From Streptomyces xylophagus (GTDB lineage: Bacteria; Actinomycetota; Actinomycetes; Streptomycetales; Streptomycetaceae): 64,000 bases of DNA. The notes below the pieces were generated by a model. The model had not been told where the DNA came from and ran no database searches. It saw nothing but the letters and a program-made list of their open reading frames with translations. Below are positions 27,858-37,224 of this stretch, one piece after another (position 1 is the stretch's first letter; each line of letters begins with the position of its first letter). The translations under genes and the position numbers were made by a program. The stretch lies in contig NZ_JNWO01000006.1 in the NCBI RefSeq assembly GCF_000716435.1, forward strand, positions 62,001 to 126,000, read 5' to 3'.

Positions 27858-27897
27858 TCTGTGGGTCCCCTCGCACAGCGATCGGCCGGTCTCGACT

Positions 27898-27913
27898 GTT
27901 AATGAGCGTTAAC
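27898..27913. promoter_or_regulatory. Probable TetR operator 1
   Basis: GTTAATGAGCGTTAAC, an imperfect 16-base palindrome, 41 bases upstream of the carboxyltransferase start. It shares the pattern GTTAAYGANCGYTAAC with the site at 27926. Confidence 0.75.
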
Positions 27914-27925
27914 CATTTCCTTCAG

Positions 27926-27941
27926 GTTAACGACCGCTAAC
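27926..27941. promoter_or_regulatory. Probable TetR operator 2
   Basis: GTTAACGACCGCTAAC, 23 bases upstream of the tetR start and 28 bases (centre to centre) from operator 1. The pair covers the divergent promoter region. Confidence 0.75.
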
Positions 27942-27963
27942 CTCCCTGTCTAGAATTGCTTTC

Positions 27964-28563
27964 ATGACCACGAGAACCGACGCCCCCACCCGCCGCGAGC
28001 AGATCCTCAAGGAGGCCGCGCGGCTCTTCGCCGAGCGGGGATTCCACGGCGTCGGAGTCGACGAGATAGGCGCGGCGGTCGGTATCAGCGGGCCCGGCCT
28101 GTACCGCCACTTCCCCGGCAAGGACGCGATGCTCGCCGAGCTCCTGGTCGGCATCAGCGGCCAGCTGCTGACGGGCGCGAAGCGCCGCCTGGCGGAGGCG
28201 GAGGGGGTGACCTCCTCGGAGGTACTCCTCGACTCACTCATCGAGGGCCACATCGACTTCGCCCTCGACGACCGCCCCCTGATCACCCTCCACGACCGCG
28301 AGCTGGACCGCCTCCGAGACACCGACCGCAAGCTGGTGCGCCAGCTCCAGCGCCAGTACGTCGAACTGTGGGTGGAGGTCGTACGGGAGGTGTATCCGGA
28401 GCTGGCCGAACCCAGCGCGCGGTCGGCGGTCCACTCGGTGTTCGGCCTGCTCAACTCGACTCCGCATCTGGGGCGACCGGGGTCGTTGCCCGGGCGGGGG
28501 GCGACGGCGGAGCTGTTGCATCGGATGGCCCGGGGGGCGCTCGCGGCGGCTTCGGCGGGCTGA
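27964..28563 (+). CDS. TetR-family regulator of the acyl-CoA operon
   Basis: A 199-residue repressor. The N-terminal HTH is clear: RREQILKEAARLFAERGFHG, then VDEIGAAVGISGPGLYRHFPGK. The C-terminal ligand domain is typical and the inducer is probably an acyl-CoA intermediate (inference). It is divergent from the leucine-degradation operon across about 106 bases with two matching palindromes, so it probably controls both that operon and itself. Confidence 0.93.
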   Translation: MTTRTDAPTRREQILKEAARLFAERGFHGVGVDEIGAAVGISGPGLYRHFPGKDAMLAELLVGISGQLLTGAKRRLAEAEGVTSSEVLLDSLIEGHIDFALDDRPLITLHDRELDRLRDTDRKLVRQLQRQYVELWVEVVREVYPELAEPSARSAVHSVFGLLNSTPHLGRPGSLPGRGATAELLHRMARGALAAASAG

Positions 28564-28948
28564 CGGGGGCGGATCCGGGCCGGGAGCCGCGAACCGAAGG
28601 CCGCCGGACCGCCGGACGAGAGAGGGAAGCCGGAAGCCGCAAGCCGAAGGCTGGAGGCTGGAGGCGCGAAGCCAGAAACAGGCGGCCAAGGGCCGAGTGT
28701 CGGGCCGCAAGCCGCGGATCGGGCGCGGGCGAGCCGCCCCCGGGGTCCGGGGCGGAGCCCCGTGTCGGGACAGTTTGGCCTACCGAGTCGGGCGGGTGGG
28801 TGGGAGAAGGGCGGGTGGGTGAGCGGAGCGACGGCGTGATGAGCGTTACGTACCCGTTCCGCTGGACGCTCCCCCTACTCGCCGGTACCGTGATGTTCTG
28901 AGCAAGCGCTTAGACATGGACCCTTGACGTAGCTGGAGGTGGCGGCAG
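28564..28948. other. Gene-free, GC-rich low-complexity region
   Basis: About 385 bases. The first half is purine-rich low-complexity sequence built of variants of GAAGCCGGAAGCCGCAAGCC. A GGGGTCCGGGGCGGAGCCCC stem typical of Streptomyces intergenic elements sits at 28742-28761. The second half is the promoter side of the acyl-CoA dehydrogenase, with palindrome AAGCGCTT at 28904-28911. No convincing reading frame. Confidence 0.55.
28899..28916 (+). promoter_or_regulatory. Possible operator upstream of acyl-CoA dehydrogenase
   Basis: TGAGCAAGCGCTTAGACA, centred on the perfect palindrome AAGCGCTT, lies 33 bases upstream of the start. Similar AAGCGCTT palindromes occur ahead of actinobacterial fatty-acid and acyl-CoA genes and are bound by TetR-type repressors; which regulator is unknown. 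Confidence 0.4.
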
Positions 28949-30106
28949 GTGCGCCGTACGGTGTTTGACGAGGACCACGAGGCGTTCCGGGAGACCCTGC
29001 GGGCCTTCATCGAGGCCGAGGTCGTCCCCGTCTACGACGAGTGGTTCGCGGCCGGCCAGGCGCCGCGCGACTTCTACTACAAGCTCGCCGAGCTGGGCGT
29101 CTTCGGTATCCGCGTGGACGAGGAGTACGGCGGCGCGGGCATCGACTCGTACAAGTTCGAGGCCGTCCTGTACGAGGAGACCGCGCGCGCGGGTGTCTCC
29201 TTCGGCGGCTCCGGTGTGCACGTGCTGCTCGGCCTGCCCTACATCAAGCTGCTCGCCAACGACGAGCAGAAGAAGAAGTACCTGCCGAAGTTCGTCTCCG
29301 GCGAGGAGATGTGGGCCATCGCGATGACCGAGCCGGGCACCGGCTCCGACCTCGCGGGCATGAAGACCACCGCCAAGCTCTCCGAGGACGGCACGCACTA
29401 CGTCCTCAACGGCGCCAAGACCTTCATCACGGGTGGTGTGCACGCCGACCGCATGATCGTCTGTGCCCGCACCGCCCCGTCCACCAAGGAGGACCGCCGG
29501 CACGGCATCTCCCTGTTCGTGGTGGACACCAAGTCCGAGGGCTACTCGGTGGGCCGCAAGCTCGACAAGCTGGGCCTGAAGACCTCCGACACCGCCGAGC
29601 TGGCGTTCGTCGACGTGAAGGTCCCGGTCGAGGACCTCCTCGGCGAGGAGAACAAGGGCTTCTACTACCTCGGCCACAACCTCGCCTCCGAGCGCTGGGG
29701 CATCGCCTTCGGCGCGTACGCGCAGGCCAAGGCCGCCGTCCGGTTCGCCAAGCAGTACGTCCAGGACCGTGTCGTCTTCGGCCAGCCCGTCGCCGCGTTC
29801 CAGAACACCAAGTTCGAACTGGCCGCCTGCCAGGCCGAGGTGGACGCGGCCGAGGCCGTCGCCGACCGCGCCACGGAGGCCCTCGACGCCGGTGAGCTGA
29901 CGCCCGCCGAGGCCGCCTCCGCGAAGCTGTTCTGCACCGAGGTCGCCCACCGCGTGATCGACCGCTGCCTCCAGCTGCACGGCGGCTACGGCTTCATGAA
30001 CGAGTACCCGATCGCCCGCCTGTACGCGGACAACCGCGTCAACCGCATCTACGGCGGCACCAGCGAGATCATGAAGACGATCATCGCCAAGGACATGGGC
30101 CTGTAA
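28949..30106 (+). CDS. Acyl-CoA dehydrogenase
   Basis: A 385-residue FAD-dependent dehydrogenase. MTEPGTGSDLAGMKTTA and GAKTFITGGVHAD are the substrate/FAD loops; HGGYGFMNEYPIARLYAD and RIYGGTSEIMK form the C-terminal signature. Substrate chain length cannot be read. The GTG at 28949 has GGAGGT 8 bases ahead. The next gene encodes a TesB thioesterase 36 bases downstream, suggesting co-expression. Confidence 0.93.
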   Translation: MRRTVFDEDHEAFRETLRAFIEAEVVPVYDEWFAAGQAPRDFYYKLAELGVFGIRVDEEYGGAGIDSYKFEAVLYEETARAGVSFGGSGVHVLLGLPYIKLLANDEQKKKYLPKFVSGEEMWAIAMTEPGTGSDLAGMKTTAKLSEDGTHYVLNGAKTFITGGVHADRMIVCARTAPSTKEDRRHGISLFVVDTKSEGYSVGRKLDKLGLKTSDTAELAFVDVKVPVEDLLGEENKGFYYLGHNLASERWGIAFGAYAQAKAAVRFAKQYVQDRVVFGQPVAAFQNTKFELAACQAEVDAAEAVADRATEALDAGELTPAEAASAKLFCTEVAHRVIDRCLQLHGGYGFMNEYPIARLYADNRVNRIYGGTSEIMKTIIAKDMGL

Positions 30107-30142
30107 GGTCCCGGCAATTACCGCCCGGTACAACTGGACGCC

Positions 30143-31015
30143 ATGAACCAGGCACTACAGGATCTCCTCGATCTGCTCGACCTCGAGCAGATCGAGGAGA
30201 ACATCTTCCGCGGCCAGTCCCGCTCCGCCGTCGTCCCCCGCGTCTTCGGGGGACAGGTGGCCGCGCAGGCCGTGGTCGCCGCCGGGCGGACGGTCCCCGC
30301 CGACCGGTACGCACACTCCCTGCACGCGTACTTCCTGCGCACCGGCGACCCGGGCGCGCCCATCGTCTACACCGTCGAGCGGATCCGCGACGGCCGCTCC
30401 TTCACCACCCGCCGCGTGCTCGCCGTCCAGCACGGCCGGCCGATCTTCGCGCTGTCGGCGTCCTTCCAGTCGTACGAGGAAGGCCTCGACCACCAGGCCC
30501 CCATGCCGCCCGCTCCCGACCCGGAGACGGTCCCCACCGGCCGCGAGCGGCTGCTCGGCTACGACCACCTCGACAAGGGGATCGTTGAACGATTCCTGGA
30601 GGCCCGCGAGGCGATCGACCTCCGGTACGTCGACGACCCGCCGTACGGCAGGTTCGGCGAGCCGCGCGAACCGCACTCCCAGGTCTGGTTCCGCACCAAC
30701 GGCAAGCTCGCCGACGACCCCCTCCTCCACGTCGTCCTCGCGACGTACGTCTCCGACATGACCCTCCTCGACTCGATCCTCCTCGCGCACGGCCGCGGCG
30801 GCTGGGCGGTCGGTGACGTCGTGGGCGCGTCGCTCGACCACGCGATGTGGTTCCATCGGCCGTTCCGCGCGGACGAGTGGCTGCTCTACGACCAGGAGTC
30901 GCCGTCGGCGTCCGGCGGGCGCGGGCTCGGGCAGGCCCGGATCTACACGCAGGACGGTCAACTGGCCGTCTCCGTCATTCAGGAGGGCGTGGTCCGGGTT
31001 CCTCGGGAACACTGA
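30143..31015 (+). CDS. tesB: Acyl-CoA thioesterase II
   Basis: A 290-residue double-hotdog thioesterase hydrolysing acyl-CoA to free acid. FRGQSRSAVVPRVFGGQVAAQA opens the first hotdog. LHAYFLRTGDP and RRVLAVQHGRPIF follow, and SLDHAMWFHRPFRADEWLLY carries the second-domain catalytic Asp and its neighbours. Same strand as the acyl-CoA dehydrogenase; the metal transporter starts 4 bases after its stop. Confidence 0.94.
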   Translation: MNQALQDLLDLLDLEQIEENIFRGQSRSAVVPRVFGGQVAAQAVVAAGRTVPADRYAHSLHAYFLRTGDPGAPIVYTVERIRDGRSFTTRRVLAVQHGRPIFALSASFQSYEEGLDHQAPMPPAPDPETVPTGRERLLGYDHLDKGIVERFLEAREAIDLRYVDDPPYGRFGEPREPHSQVWFRTNGKLADDPLLHVVLATYVSDMTLLDSILLAHGRGGWAVGDVVGASLDHAMWFHRPFRADEWLLYDQESPSASGGRGLGQARIYTQDGQLAVSVIQEGVVRVPREH

Positions 31016-31019
31016 GGGC

Positions 31020-31991
31020 ATGGCAGAAACAGAGGAAGGTGAGGGTGGCGGCGAGTCCACCCTCACGGTGATCGTCGCCGCCGTAGCCAACCTGGGCATC
31101 GCGCTGGCGAAGGCGGTCGCCGGCGTCATCAGCGGCTCCAGCGCGATGCTGTCGGAGGCCGCGCACTCCGTCGCCGACACCGTCACCGAACTCCTCCTCC
31201 TCACCGCCCTGAAGCGCAGCGGCAAACCCGCCGACGAGGAACACCCGCTCGGCTACGGCCCCGAGCGCTACATCTGGGCGATGCTCGCCGCCGTCGCCAC
31301 CTTCGTCGGCGGCGCGGTCTTCTCGATCTACGACGGCATCCACACCCTGGTCGCCGGCGAGGACCTCGGCGACCCGCTCATCTCCTACATCGTGCTCGGC
31401 GTCGCCTTCCTCCTGGAGGGCTACTCCCTGCGGACGGGCGTACGCCAGGCGCGCGGCGAGGCGGCCCGCTTCGACGCCTCCTTCAAGCGCTACCTCCGCT
31501 ACACCCCCGACACCGCGGTCAAGGCCGTCGTCCTGGAAGACTCCGCCGCCCTCGTCGGCCTGATCCTCGCGGCCGGCGGCCTGCTTGGCGGACAACTCAC
31601 CGGTTCCGGCGCCTGGGACGGCATCGCATCCCTGTGCATCGGTCTCCTGCTGCTCTACGTCGCCTGGGTGCTGGGCCGCTCCAACGCCGAACTCCTCATC
31701 GGACGCCCGCTGCCCAAGCCCATGCGGGACCGCATCCGGGAGGAACTCCTCGGGGTCGAACACATCGAGGCCGTACTGGAGTTGACGACTCTCGTGCAGG
31801 GCCCGCACGAAGCACTGGTCGCCGCGAAGATCGACTTCCGGGACAAGTCGACCGCCGCGCAGATCGAGTGGGCCTGCGAACAGGCCGAACAGCGACTGCG
31901 GGAGGCGTTCCCGGCGGTGACCCGGGTCTATCTGGACCCGACACCGGGGTATGCGCAGCGGCGGGCGGAGGGGCTCAACCCCTGGCCGTGA
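31020..31991 (+). CDS. Cation diffusion facilitator, ZnT9-like subgroup
   Basis: A 323-residue divalent-metal transporter with about six membrane helices. The TM2 HxxxD pair is in SEAAHSVADT. The equivalent TM5 site reads VVLEDSAALVG, with Glu-Asp rather than His-x3-Asp, as in SLC30A9/ZnT9-type members. The cytoplasmic C-domain ends YLDPTPGY. Only 4 bases separate it from tesB. A 19-base tandem repeat covers its stop codon. Confidence 0.88.
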   Translation: MAETEEGEGGGESTLTVIVAAVANLGIALAKAVAGVISGSSAMLSEAAHSVADTVTELLLLTALKRSGKPADEEHPLGYGPERYIWAMLAAVATFVGGAVFSIYDGIHTLVAGEDLGDPLISYIVLGVAFLLEGYSLRTGVRQARGEAARFDASFKRYLRYTPDTAVKAVVLEDSAALVGLILAAGGLLGGQLTGSGAWDGIASLCIGLLLLYVAWVLGRSNAELLIGRPLPKPMRDRIREELLGVEHIEAVLELTTLVQGPHEALVAAKIDFRDKSTAAQIEWACEQAEQRLREAFPAVTRVYLDPTPGYAQRRAEGLNPWP

Positions 31992-32024
31992 CAGGGGAGT
32001 TGGGTCCTGACAGGGGAGTTGGGC
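31989..32024 (+). repeat. Tandem direct repeat across a stop codon
   Basis: TGACAGGGGAGTTGGG occurs at 31989 and again 19 bases later at 32008. The first copy starts with the stop codon of the transporter gene. Confidence 0.85.
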
Positions 32025-32032
32025 CCTGCCCC

Positions 32033-32830
32033 TCAGTCGAGCCCTGCCTCCGCCAGCAGATACGCGGTCATCGGGTCGTAGTACCTGGGGCTGACCACAT
32101 GGTCGTCGAGCGGGACCGCGATCTGTACGGTGCCCTCCGACTCGGCGAGGAAGAGCGCCGGGTCGTTCGAGTCGGCGTAGCCGACGGAGTCGACGCCGTG
32201 GCGGCCCGCGTAGCCCGCCCAGCCGTGGTCGGCGACGACCAGGTCGGGCAGGGGGCGGCCCTCGCGCTCCAGTGCGGTGAGGATCGCCTTCATCGGCTCG
32301 CCGGAGTGGGTGTGCCAGAGCGTGGCGCCGTGTTCGAGGACGGCCACGTCCGCGAACTGCATGACGTACCCCTCCTCCGTCTGCAGCCCCTCCGGGATCA
32401 CGACGATCTCGCAGCCGGCCGCGCGCAGGGCGGCGGCCGTGGCGTGGTGCACGTCGAGCAGGCCGCCCGGGTGGCCGGTGGCGAAGAGGACCCGCTGCTG
32501 ATCGTCGGCCGCCTTGCGCAGCCGCGCCGCCAGGCGGTCGAGCCCGGCGATCGTCAGCTCCGGGTCGATGGTGTCCTGGCCGTAGCGGTACTCGGGATCG
32601 TCGTTCACGCCCACCCGCTCCGCCATCACCGCCAGCACGTCCTGCTCGTCGGTCCAGCGGCTGCCGAGCTCCAGGCCGAACCAGTAGTGACGGTCGCCGT
32701 TCGCGAGCTTGCGGTAGTGGGAGAGGTTGTTCTCGCGGGGCGTGGCCACATCACCCGCGATACGGGTCTTCACAAGGTGGTCGACGAGCTCGGCGCGGCT
32801 GGGGGTCCCGGGTATCGGCATGCTTCCCAT
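32033..32830 (-). CDS. Phosphatase-like conserved protein
   Basis: About 265 residues. Streptomycete relatives are usually named phosphatases, but I see no unequivocal catalytic motif. Conserved-looking segments are FATGHPGGLLDVHHA, FADVAVLEHGATLWHTHSG and VVADHGWAGYAG; the several His and Asp in these would suit metal binding. Soluble. Starts at ATG 32830 or 32821 are both possible, and neither has a well-placed ribosome site. Convergent with the metal transporter. Confidence 0.65.
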   Translation of the reverse strand: MGSMPIPGTPSRAELVDHLVKTRIAGDVATPRENNLSHYRKLANGDRHYWFGLELGSRWTDEQDVLAVMAERVGVNDDPEYRYGQDTIDPELTIAGLDRLAARLRKAADDQQRVLFATGHPGGLLDVHHATAAALRAAGCEIVVIPEGLQTEEGYVMQFADVAVLEHGATLWHTHSGEPMKAILTALEREGRPLPDLVVADHGWAGYAGRHGVDSVGYADSNDPALFLAESEGTVQIAVPLDDHVVSPRYYDPMTAYLLAEAGLD

Positions 32831-32901
32831 TGTGGAGCAGAGGACTGTGCGCGTACCCGACGTCCCGAACGCTGGGATGTGGATCACTCACACCCGCCCG
32901 C

Positions 32902-34497
32902 TCACAGGTGACGCAGGCCGAACCACAACTCCATCCGTACGTCCGGATCGTCCAGGTCCGCGTCCAGCAGCGCCGCGCAGCGGGCGATCCGCTGCCGCAC
33001 GGTGTTGCGGTGCACGGCCAGCGCGACCGCCGTACGGTCCCAACTCCCGTGCAGGGAGAGCCAGGTGCGCAGGGTCTCGATGAGCGCGGGGTTTGCGGCG
33101 AGCGGCGCGAGGAGCGTACGGGCATGGGCCTCGGCCTCGTCGTGGGGGACCAGTTCGGCGAGGCCTGGGCGGCCGGAGGCGCCGTGCCGGACCAGCGGGG
33201 CCCGGGTCGCGCGGGCGCGGGCCAGGGCACGCGCCGCCTGGGTGTCGGCGGCGGCCCAGTCCTGCGGAGCCACGGCGGCACTGACGCCGAGGGTCCAGCC
33301 GGGTTGCGGGGCGGGTTCGCCCTCGCCGGGGACGAGGACGCGTACGACGTCCGGCGCCAGGTCGATCAGCGCGGAACCGAGCGCGGCACCCAGCGCGGAC
33401 GCGGTGACCGGGTCGGGGGCGGTATCGCTGTCCGGCGCCGCGTGCACGACGGTCCACCGGTCACCGCCGAGCAGCGACGCGACGTCCTCCGGCGGGGCAC
33501 CCAGCAGCAGTCGTACGAGCGCCGACGAGCGGTCCGCTCCCGTACGGCTCTGGTGTTCGCCGGTGAGGAGGGAGAGGAGTACGGCGGCGACGGAGGCGAT
33601 GGTGTGGTCGCCGGGGGCGCGGTCCGGGGCGGCGACCCCGAGGACGAAGCCCTGGCCGGTGCCGAGGGCGTAGGCGGCGAGATGGGCGCCGGGGAGGGTG
33701 TCGGTGGCGGAGGTGGGGACGGGGCGGTTCGGGGATGTGCTGTCGGCCGGGGTGACGGTGGGGGACGTAGAAGAAGAGGGCATGACCGTGGGCCGTACCA
33801 CCCGCGCCAGCCCCGCCAACGCCTCCCGCGCCTCCTGCGCGTCCGTGCCCGACGCTCCCCGTCCCGCCGCCGCGATCTCCGTGCCGTCCGGGCCGTAGAG
33901 CACGGCGTGCCCGCTCACCCGCTGGGCGAGTTGTCGTAGCACCGAAGGGACCGGATCGGGGCGGGAGGCCGCTGCGGCGAGGCTCTGCTGGGCCTCGGTG
34001 ACGCGGCGGAGTTCGGCGAGGCGGGCCTGGGCCATCAGTTGCCAGACCGCGCGGGCCACGGCGGAGAAGGTGGTGCGGGGCGGCACCTCGATGAGCGGCA
34101 GGTCGTAGTGGTCGCAGGCCGCGACCAGCGCTCTCGGCACGGTGTCGTGGACCGGCGCGACGCCGAAGCCGAGGGCCACACCGCCCGCCTCGACGATCCG
34201 GGAGACGTAGTCGGCGAAGTACGTGCCCGAGCCGGCCGCCTCCGGGATGTGCACGCCGGCCGTCAACAGCAGCTCGCCGCCCAGCAGATACGGGTACGGG
34301 TCCGGCATCTCCGAGGTGTGCGCCCAGTGGATCACGATGTCGGGATCGGACGGCCCGGCGATCTGCCGCAGCCCCAGGTCCTCGCGGGCCAGGAGGGCGG
34401 CGAGGGGCACGGGAGGGGTGGGCGGTGTGGGGGGAGTTGGGGGCGTGGGTGGCACGGGAGGCGTGAGGGGCGTGGGCGGAATCGTGAGGTCAGGCAT
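32902..34497 (-). CDS. PucR-family regulator with Pro-Thr repeat N-terminus
   Basis: A 531-residue activator-type regulator. After an N-terminal (TPP)n repeat of about residues 6-30 come a PucR/PurC N-domain (LAREDLGLRQIAG...ELLLTAGVHIPE), a GGDEF-like middle and a C-terminal PucR HTH (RTWLSLHGSWDRTAVALAVHRNTVRQR). It is divergent from the symporter-agmatinase genes across 146 bases, so it probably senses a nitrogen compound and controls them. The ATG 34497 has GGAGG ahead; the frame continues upstream but has no better site. Confidence 0.9.
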   Translation of the reverse strand: MPDLTIPPTPLTPPVPPTPPTPPTPPTPPVPLAALLAREDLGLRQIAGPSDPDIVIHWAHTSEMPDPYPYLLGGELLLTAGVHIPEAAGSGTYFADYVSRIVEAGGVALGFGVAPVHDTVPRALVAACDHYDLPLIEVPPRTTFSAVARAVWQLMAQARLAELRRVTEAQQSLAAAASRPDPVPSVLRQLAQRVSGHAVLYGPDGTEIAAAGRGASGTDAQEAREALAGLARVVRPTVMPSSSTSPTVTPADSTSPNRPVPTSATDTLPGAHLAAYALGTGQGFVLGVAAPDRAPGDHTIASVAAVLLSLLTGEHQSRTGADRSSALVRLLLGAPPEDVASLLGGDRWTVVHAAPDSDTAPDPVTASALGAALGSALIDLAPDVVRVLVPGEGEPAPQPGWTLGVSAAVAPQDWAAADTQAARALARARATRAPLVRHGASGRPGLAELVPHDEAEAHARTLLAPLAANPALIETLRTWLSLHGSWDRTAVALAVHRNTVRQRIARCAALLDADLDDPDVRMELWFGLRHL

Positions 34498-34643
34498 GGT
34501 GGACGTTTCCTCCATCGCCTCGGGCTCGGATGGATGAAACGTACACTTCGCAGCCGCTTTCCGGCCACCTAGGGTCAGTCGCGGCGCAAGCCGTCCCCCG
34601 ACACTCCCCGAGACTCCGAGCACGCGCGTAAGGAGGCCCCCGT

Positions 34644-36116
34644 ATGGCCGTCGACTACACCGTCATCGTCGTCTACCTGGCCGGCATGCTGGCCATGGGC
34701 TGGTGGGGCATGCGCCGCGCCAAGTCCAAGAGCGACTTCCTCGTCGCGGGCCGCCGGCTGGGTCCGGTCATGTACTCCGGCACCATGGCCGCGATCGTCC
34801 TCGGCGGCGCGTCCACCATCGGCGGGGTCGGGCTCGGCTACAAGTACGGCCTGTCCGGCGCCTGGATGGTCTTCACCATCGGCCTCGGCCTGCTCGCCCT
34901 CTCCGTCTTCTTCTCCGCCCGCATCGCCCGCCTCAAGGTGTACACCGTCTCCGAGATGCTCGATCTCAGGTACGGCGGCCGGGCAGGCGTGATCTCCGGC
35001 ATCGTCATGTGGGCCTACACCCTCATGCTCGCCGTCACCTCGACCATCGCCTACGCCACGATCTTCGACGTCCTCTTCGACATGAACCGCACGGTCGCGA
35101 TCATCCTCGGCGGCTCGATCGTCGTCGCGTACTCGACGCTCGGCGGCATGTGGTCCATCACGCTGACGGACATGGTGCAGTTCGTGGTGAAGACGATCGG
35201 CGTGCTCCTGCTCCTGCTGCCCATCGCGGTCGTCAAGGCCGGCGGCTTCAGTGAGATGAAGGCGAAGCTGCCCACCGAGTACTTCGACCCGCTGGGCATC
35301 GGCGGCGAGACGATCTTCACGTACGTCCTGATCTACACGTTCGGCATGCTCATCGGCCAGGACATCTGGCAGCGCGTGTTCACGGCCGGCAGCGACAGGA
35401 CGGCCAAGTGGGGCGGCACGGTCGCGGGTACCTACTGTCTCGTCTACGCCGTCGCGGGCGCCGTCATCGGTACGGCGGCCAAGGTCCTGTACCCGAACCT
35501 CGGCAGCCCGGACGACGCCTTCGCGACCATCGTCAAGGACGAACTCCCGGTCGGTGTACGGGGGTTGGTGCTGGCCGCCGCCCTGGCCGCCGTGATGTCG
35601 ACGTCGTCCGGCGCGCTGATCGCCTGCGCCACGGTCGCCAACAACGACATCTGGTCGAGGCTGCGCGGAGCGGTCTCCGACCGGGACGAAGCGGAGGAGC
35701 AGCACGACGAGGTGCGGGGCAACCGCGTCTTCATCCTCGTCATGGGCGTCGCGGTGATCGTCACGGCGATCGCGCTGAACAACGTCGTGGAGGCGCTGAC
35801 GGTGGCGTACAACCTCCTCGTCGGCGGCCTCCTCGTGCCCATCCTCGGCGGCCTGCTGTGGAAGCGCGGCACCGCACAGGGCGCACTCGCCTCCGTCGTC
35901 GTCGGCGGCCTCGCGGTGGTCGGCCTGATGGCGACCTACGGCATCCTCGCCAACGAGCCTGTGTACTACGGCCTGTTGTTGTCTCTGGCCGCCTATGTGA
36001 CCGTCTCTCTCGTGACGCCGGCGACCGACGCGGCCGTACTCGCCGCGTGGCGGGACCGTCTCGCCGGGCGGGGTGCGCCCGAACGACTGTCCGAGCCGGT
36101 CGCCGTCCAACAGTAA
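34644..36116 (+). CDS. Sodium:solute symporter (SSS family)
   Basis: A 490-residue transporter with about 13 membrane helices. VAGRRLGPVMYSGTMAAIVLGG and GGASTIGGVGLGYKYG are the SSS TM1/TM2 signatures with the Na+-binding region. GQDIWQRVFTAGSD is typical of the amine/carboxylate branch. The adjacent agmatinase suggests import of agmatine or another guanidino/amine compound, which is an inference. Divergent from pucR; agmatinase follows 83 bases later. Confidence 0.92.
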   Translation: MAVDYTVIVVYLAGMLAMGWWGMRRAKSKSDFLVAGRRLGPVMYSGTMAAIVLGGASTIGGVGLGYKYGLSGAWMVFTIGLGLLALSVFFSARIARLKVYTVSEMLDLRYGGRAGVISGIVMWAYTLMLAVTSTIAYATIFDVLFDMNRTVAIILGGSIVVAYSTLGGMWSITLTDMVQFVVKTIGVLLLLLPIAVVKAGGFSEMKAKLPTEYFDPLGIGGETIFTYVLIYTFGMLIGQDIWQRVFTAGSDRTAKWGGTVAGTYCLVYAVAGAVIGTAAKVLYPNLGSPDDAFATIVKDELPVGVRGLVLAAALAAVMSTSSGALIACATVANNDIWSRLRGAVSDRDEAEEQHDEVRGNRVFILVMGVAVIVTAIALNNVVEALTVAYNLLVGGLLVPILGGLLWKRGTAQGALASVVVGGLAVVGLMATYGILANEPVYYGLLLSLAAYVTVSLVTPATDAAVLAAWRDRLAGRGAPERLSEPVAVQQ

Positions 36117-36199
36117 AGTCATAGACGGACGCACAAAGCCGCCGTCGGTTGTACAAAGAAGCCCATACGCGACGAAGCGTAGGAAAGAAGGCAGTGCCC

Positions 36200-37168
36200 A
36201 TGACCAGCAACGAGACGCCTCGAGGCCCCGTCGACTCCTCCCGCACCCCCCGCTACGCCGGACCCGCGACCTACGCCCGGCTGCCGCGCCTGGACGAGGT
36301 CGGCACCGCCGACGTCGCCGTGGTCGGGGTGCCGTTCGACGCCGGTGTCTCGTACCGGCCGGGCGCGCGCTTCGGCGGCAACGCGATCCGCGAGGCGTCC
36401 CGGCTGCTGCGGCCGTACAACCCGGCGCAGGACGCGTCCCCGTTCGCCCTGGCGCAGGTCGCGGACGCCGGTGACATCGCGGCGAACCCGTTCAACATCA
36501 ACGAGGCCGTCGAGACGATCGAGGCGGCGGCGGACGAACTCCTGGGCAGCGGCGCGCGGTTGATGACCCTGGGCGGCGACCACACCATCGCGTTGCCCCT
36601 GTTGAGGTCCGTCGCGAAGAAGCACGGCCCGGTGGCGCTGCTGCACTTCGACGCCCATCTCGACACCTGGGACACGTACTTCGGCGCCGAGTACACGCAC
36701 GGGACGCCGTTCCGCCGGGCGGTGGAGGAGGGCATCCTCGACACGGAGGCGCTCTCGCACGTCGGTATCCGCGGGCCCCTGTACGGCAAGCAGGACCTCA
36801 AGGACGACGAGAAGATGGGCTTCGGCATCGTGACGTCCGCGGACGTCTACCGCCGGGGCGCCGACGAGGTCGCCGACCAACTCCGGCAGCGCATCGGCAA
36901 CCGTCCCCTCTACATCTCCATCGACATCGACTGCCTCGACCCGGCCCACGCGCCCGGCACCGGCACGCCCGAGGCCGGCGGCCTGACCTCCCGCGAACTT
37001 CTGGAGATCCTGCGCGGCCTGGCATCCTGCAACCTGGTGTCGGCGGACGTCGTCGAGGTGGCACCGGCGTACGACCATGCCGAGATCACCTCGGTGGCCG
37101 CGTCCCACACCGCGTACGACCTGATCACCATCATGTCCCGGCAGATCGCCGAGGCGCGCAACGCGTAG
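36200..37168 (+). CDS. speB: Agmatinase / guanidino-acid ureohydrolase
   Basis: A 322-residue arginase-fold Mn2+ enzyme releasing urea. All metal-binding motifs are present: [11 protein letters not shown] (about 124), [12 protein letters not shown] (about 151) and [19 protein letters not shown] (about 239). The sequence cannot distinguish agmatine from 4-guanidinobutyrate. The ATG 36200 is used; GTG 36194 just upstream also has a GAAGG site. It lies between the symporter and a ThDP enzyme on the same strand. Confidence 0.92.
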   Translation: MTSNETPRGPVDSSRTPRYAGPATYARLPRLDEVGTADVAVVGVPFDAGVSYRPGARFGGNAIREASRLLRPYNPAQDASPFALAQVADAGDIAANPFNINEAVETIEAAADELLGSGARLMTLGGDHTIALPLLRSVAKKHGPVALLHFDAHLDTWDTYFGAEYTHGTPFRRAVEEGILDTEALSHVGIRGPLYGKQDLKDDEKMGFGIVTSADVYRRGADEVADQLRQRIGNRPLYISIDIDCLDPAHAPGTGTPEAGGLTSRELLEILRGLASCNLVSADVVEVAPAYDHAEITSVAASHTAYDLITIMSRQIAEARNA

Positions 37169-37224
37169 GGCGCGAGGGGCAGTTGGCGATTCGCATCGGT
37201 GACTCGTAGAGAGACAGAGATCAA

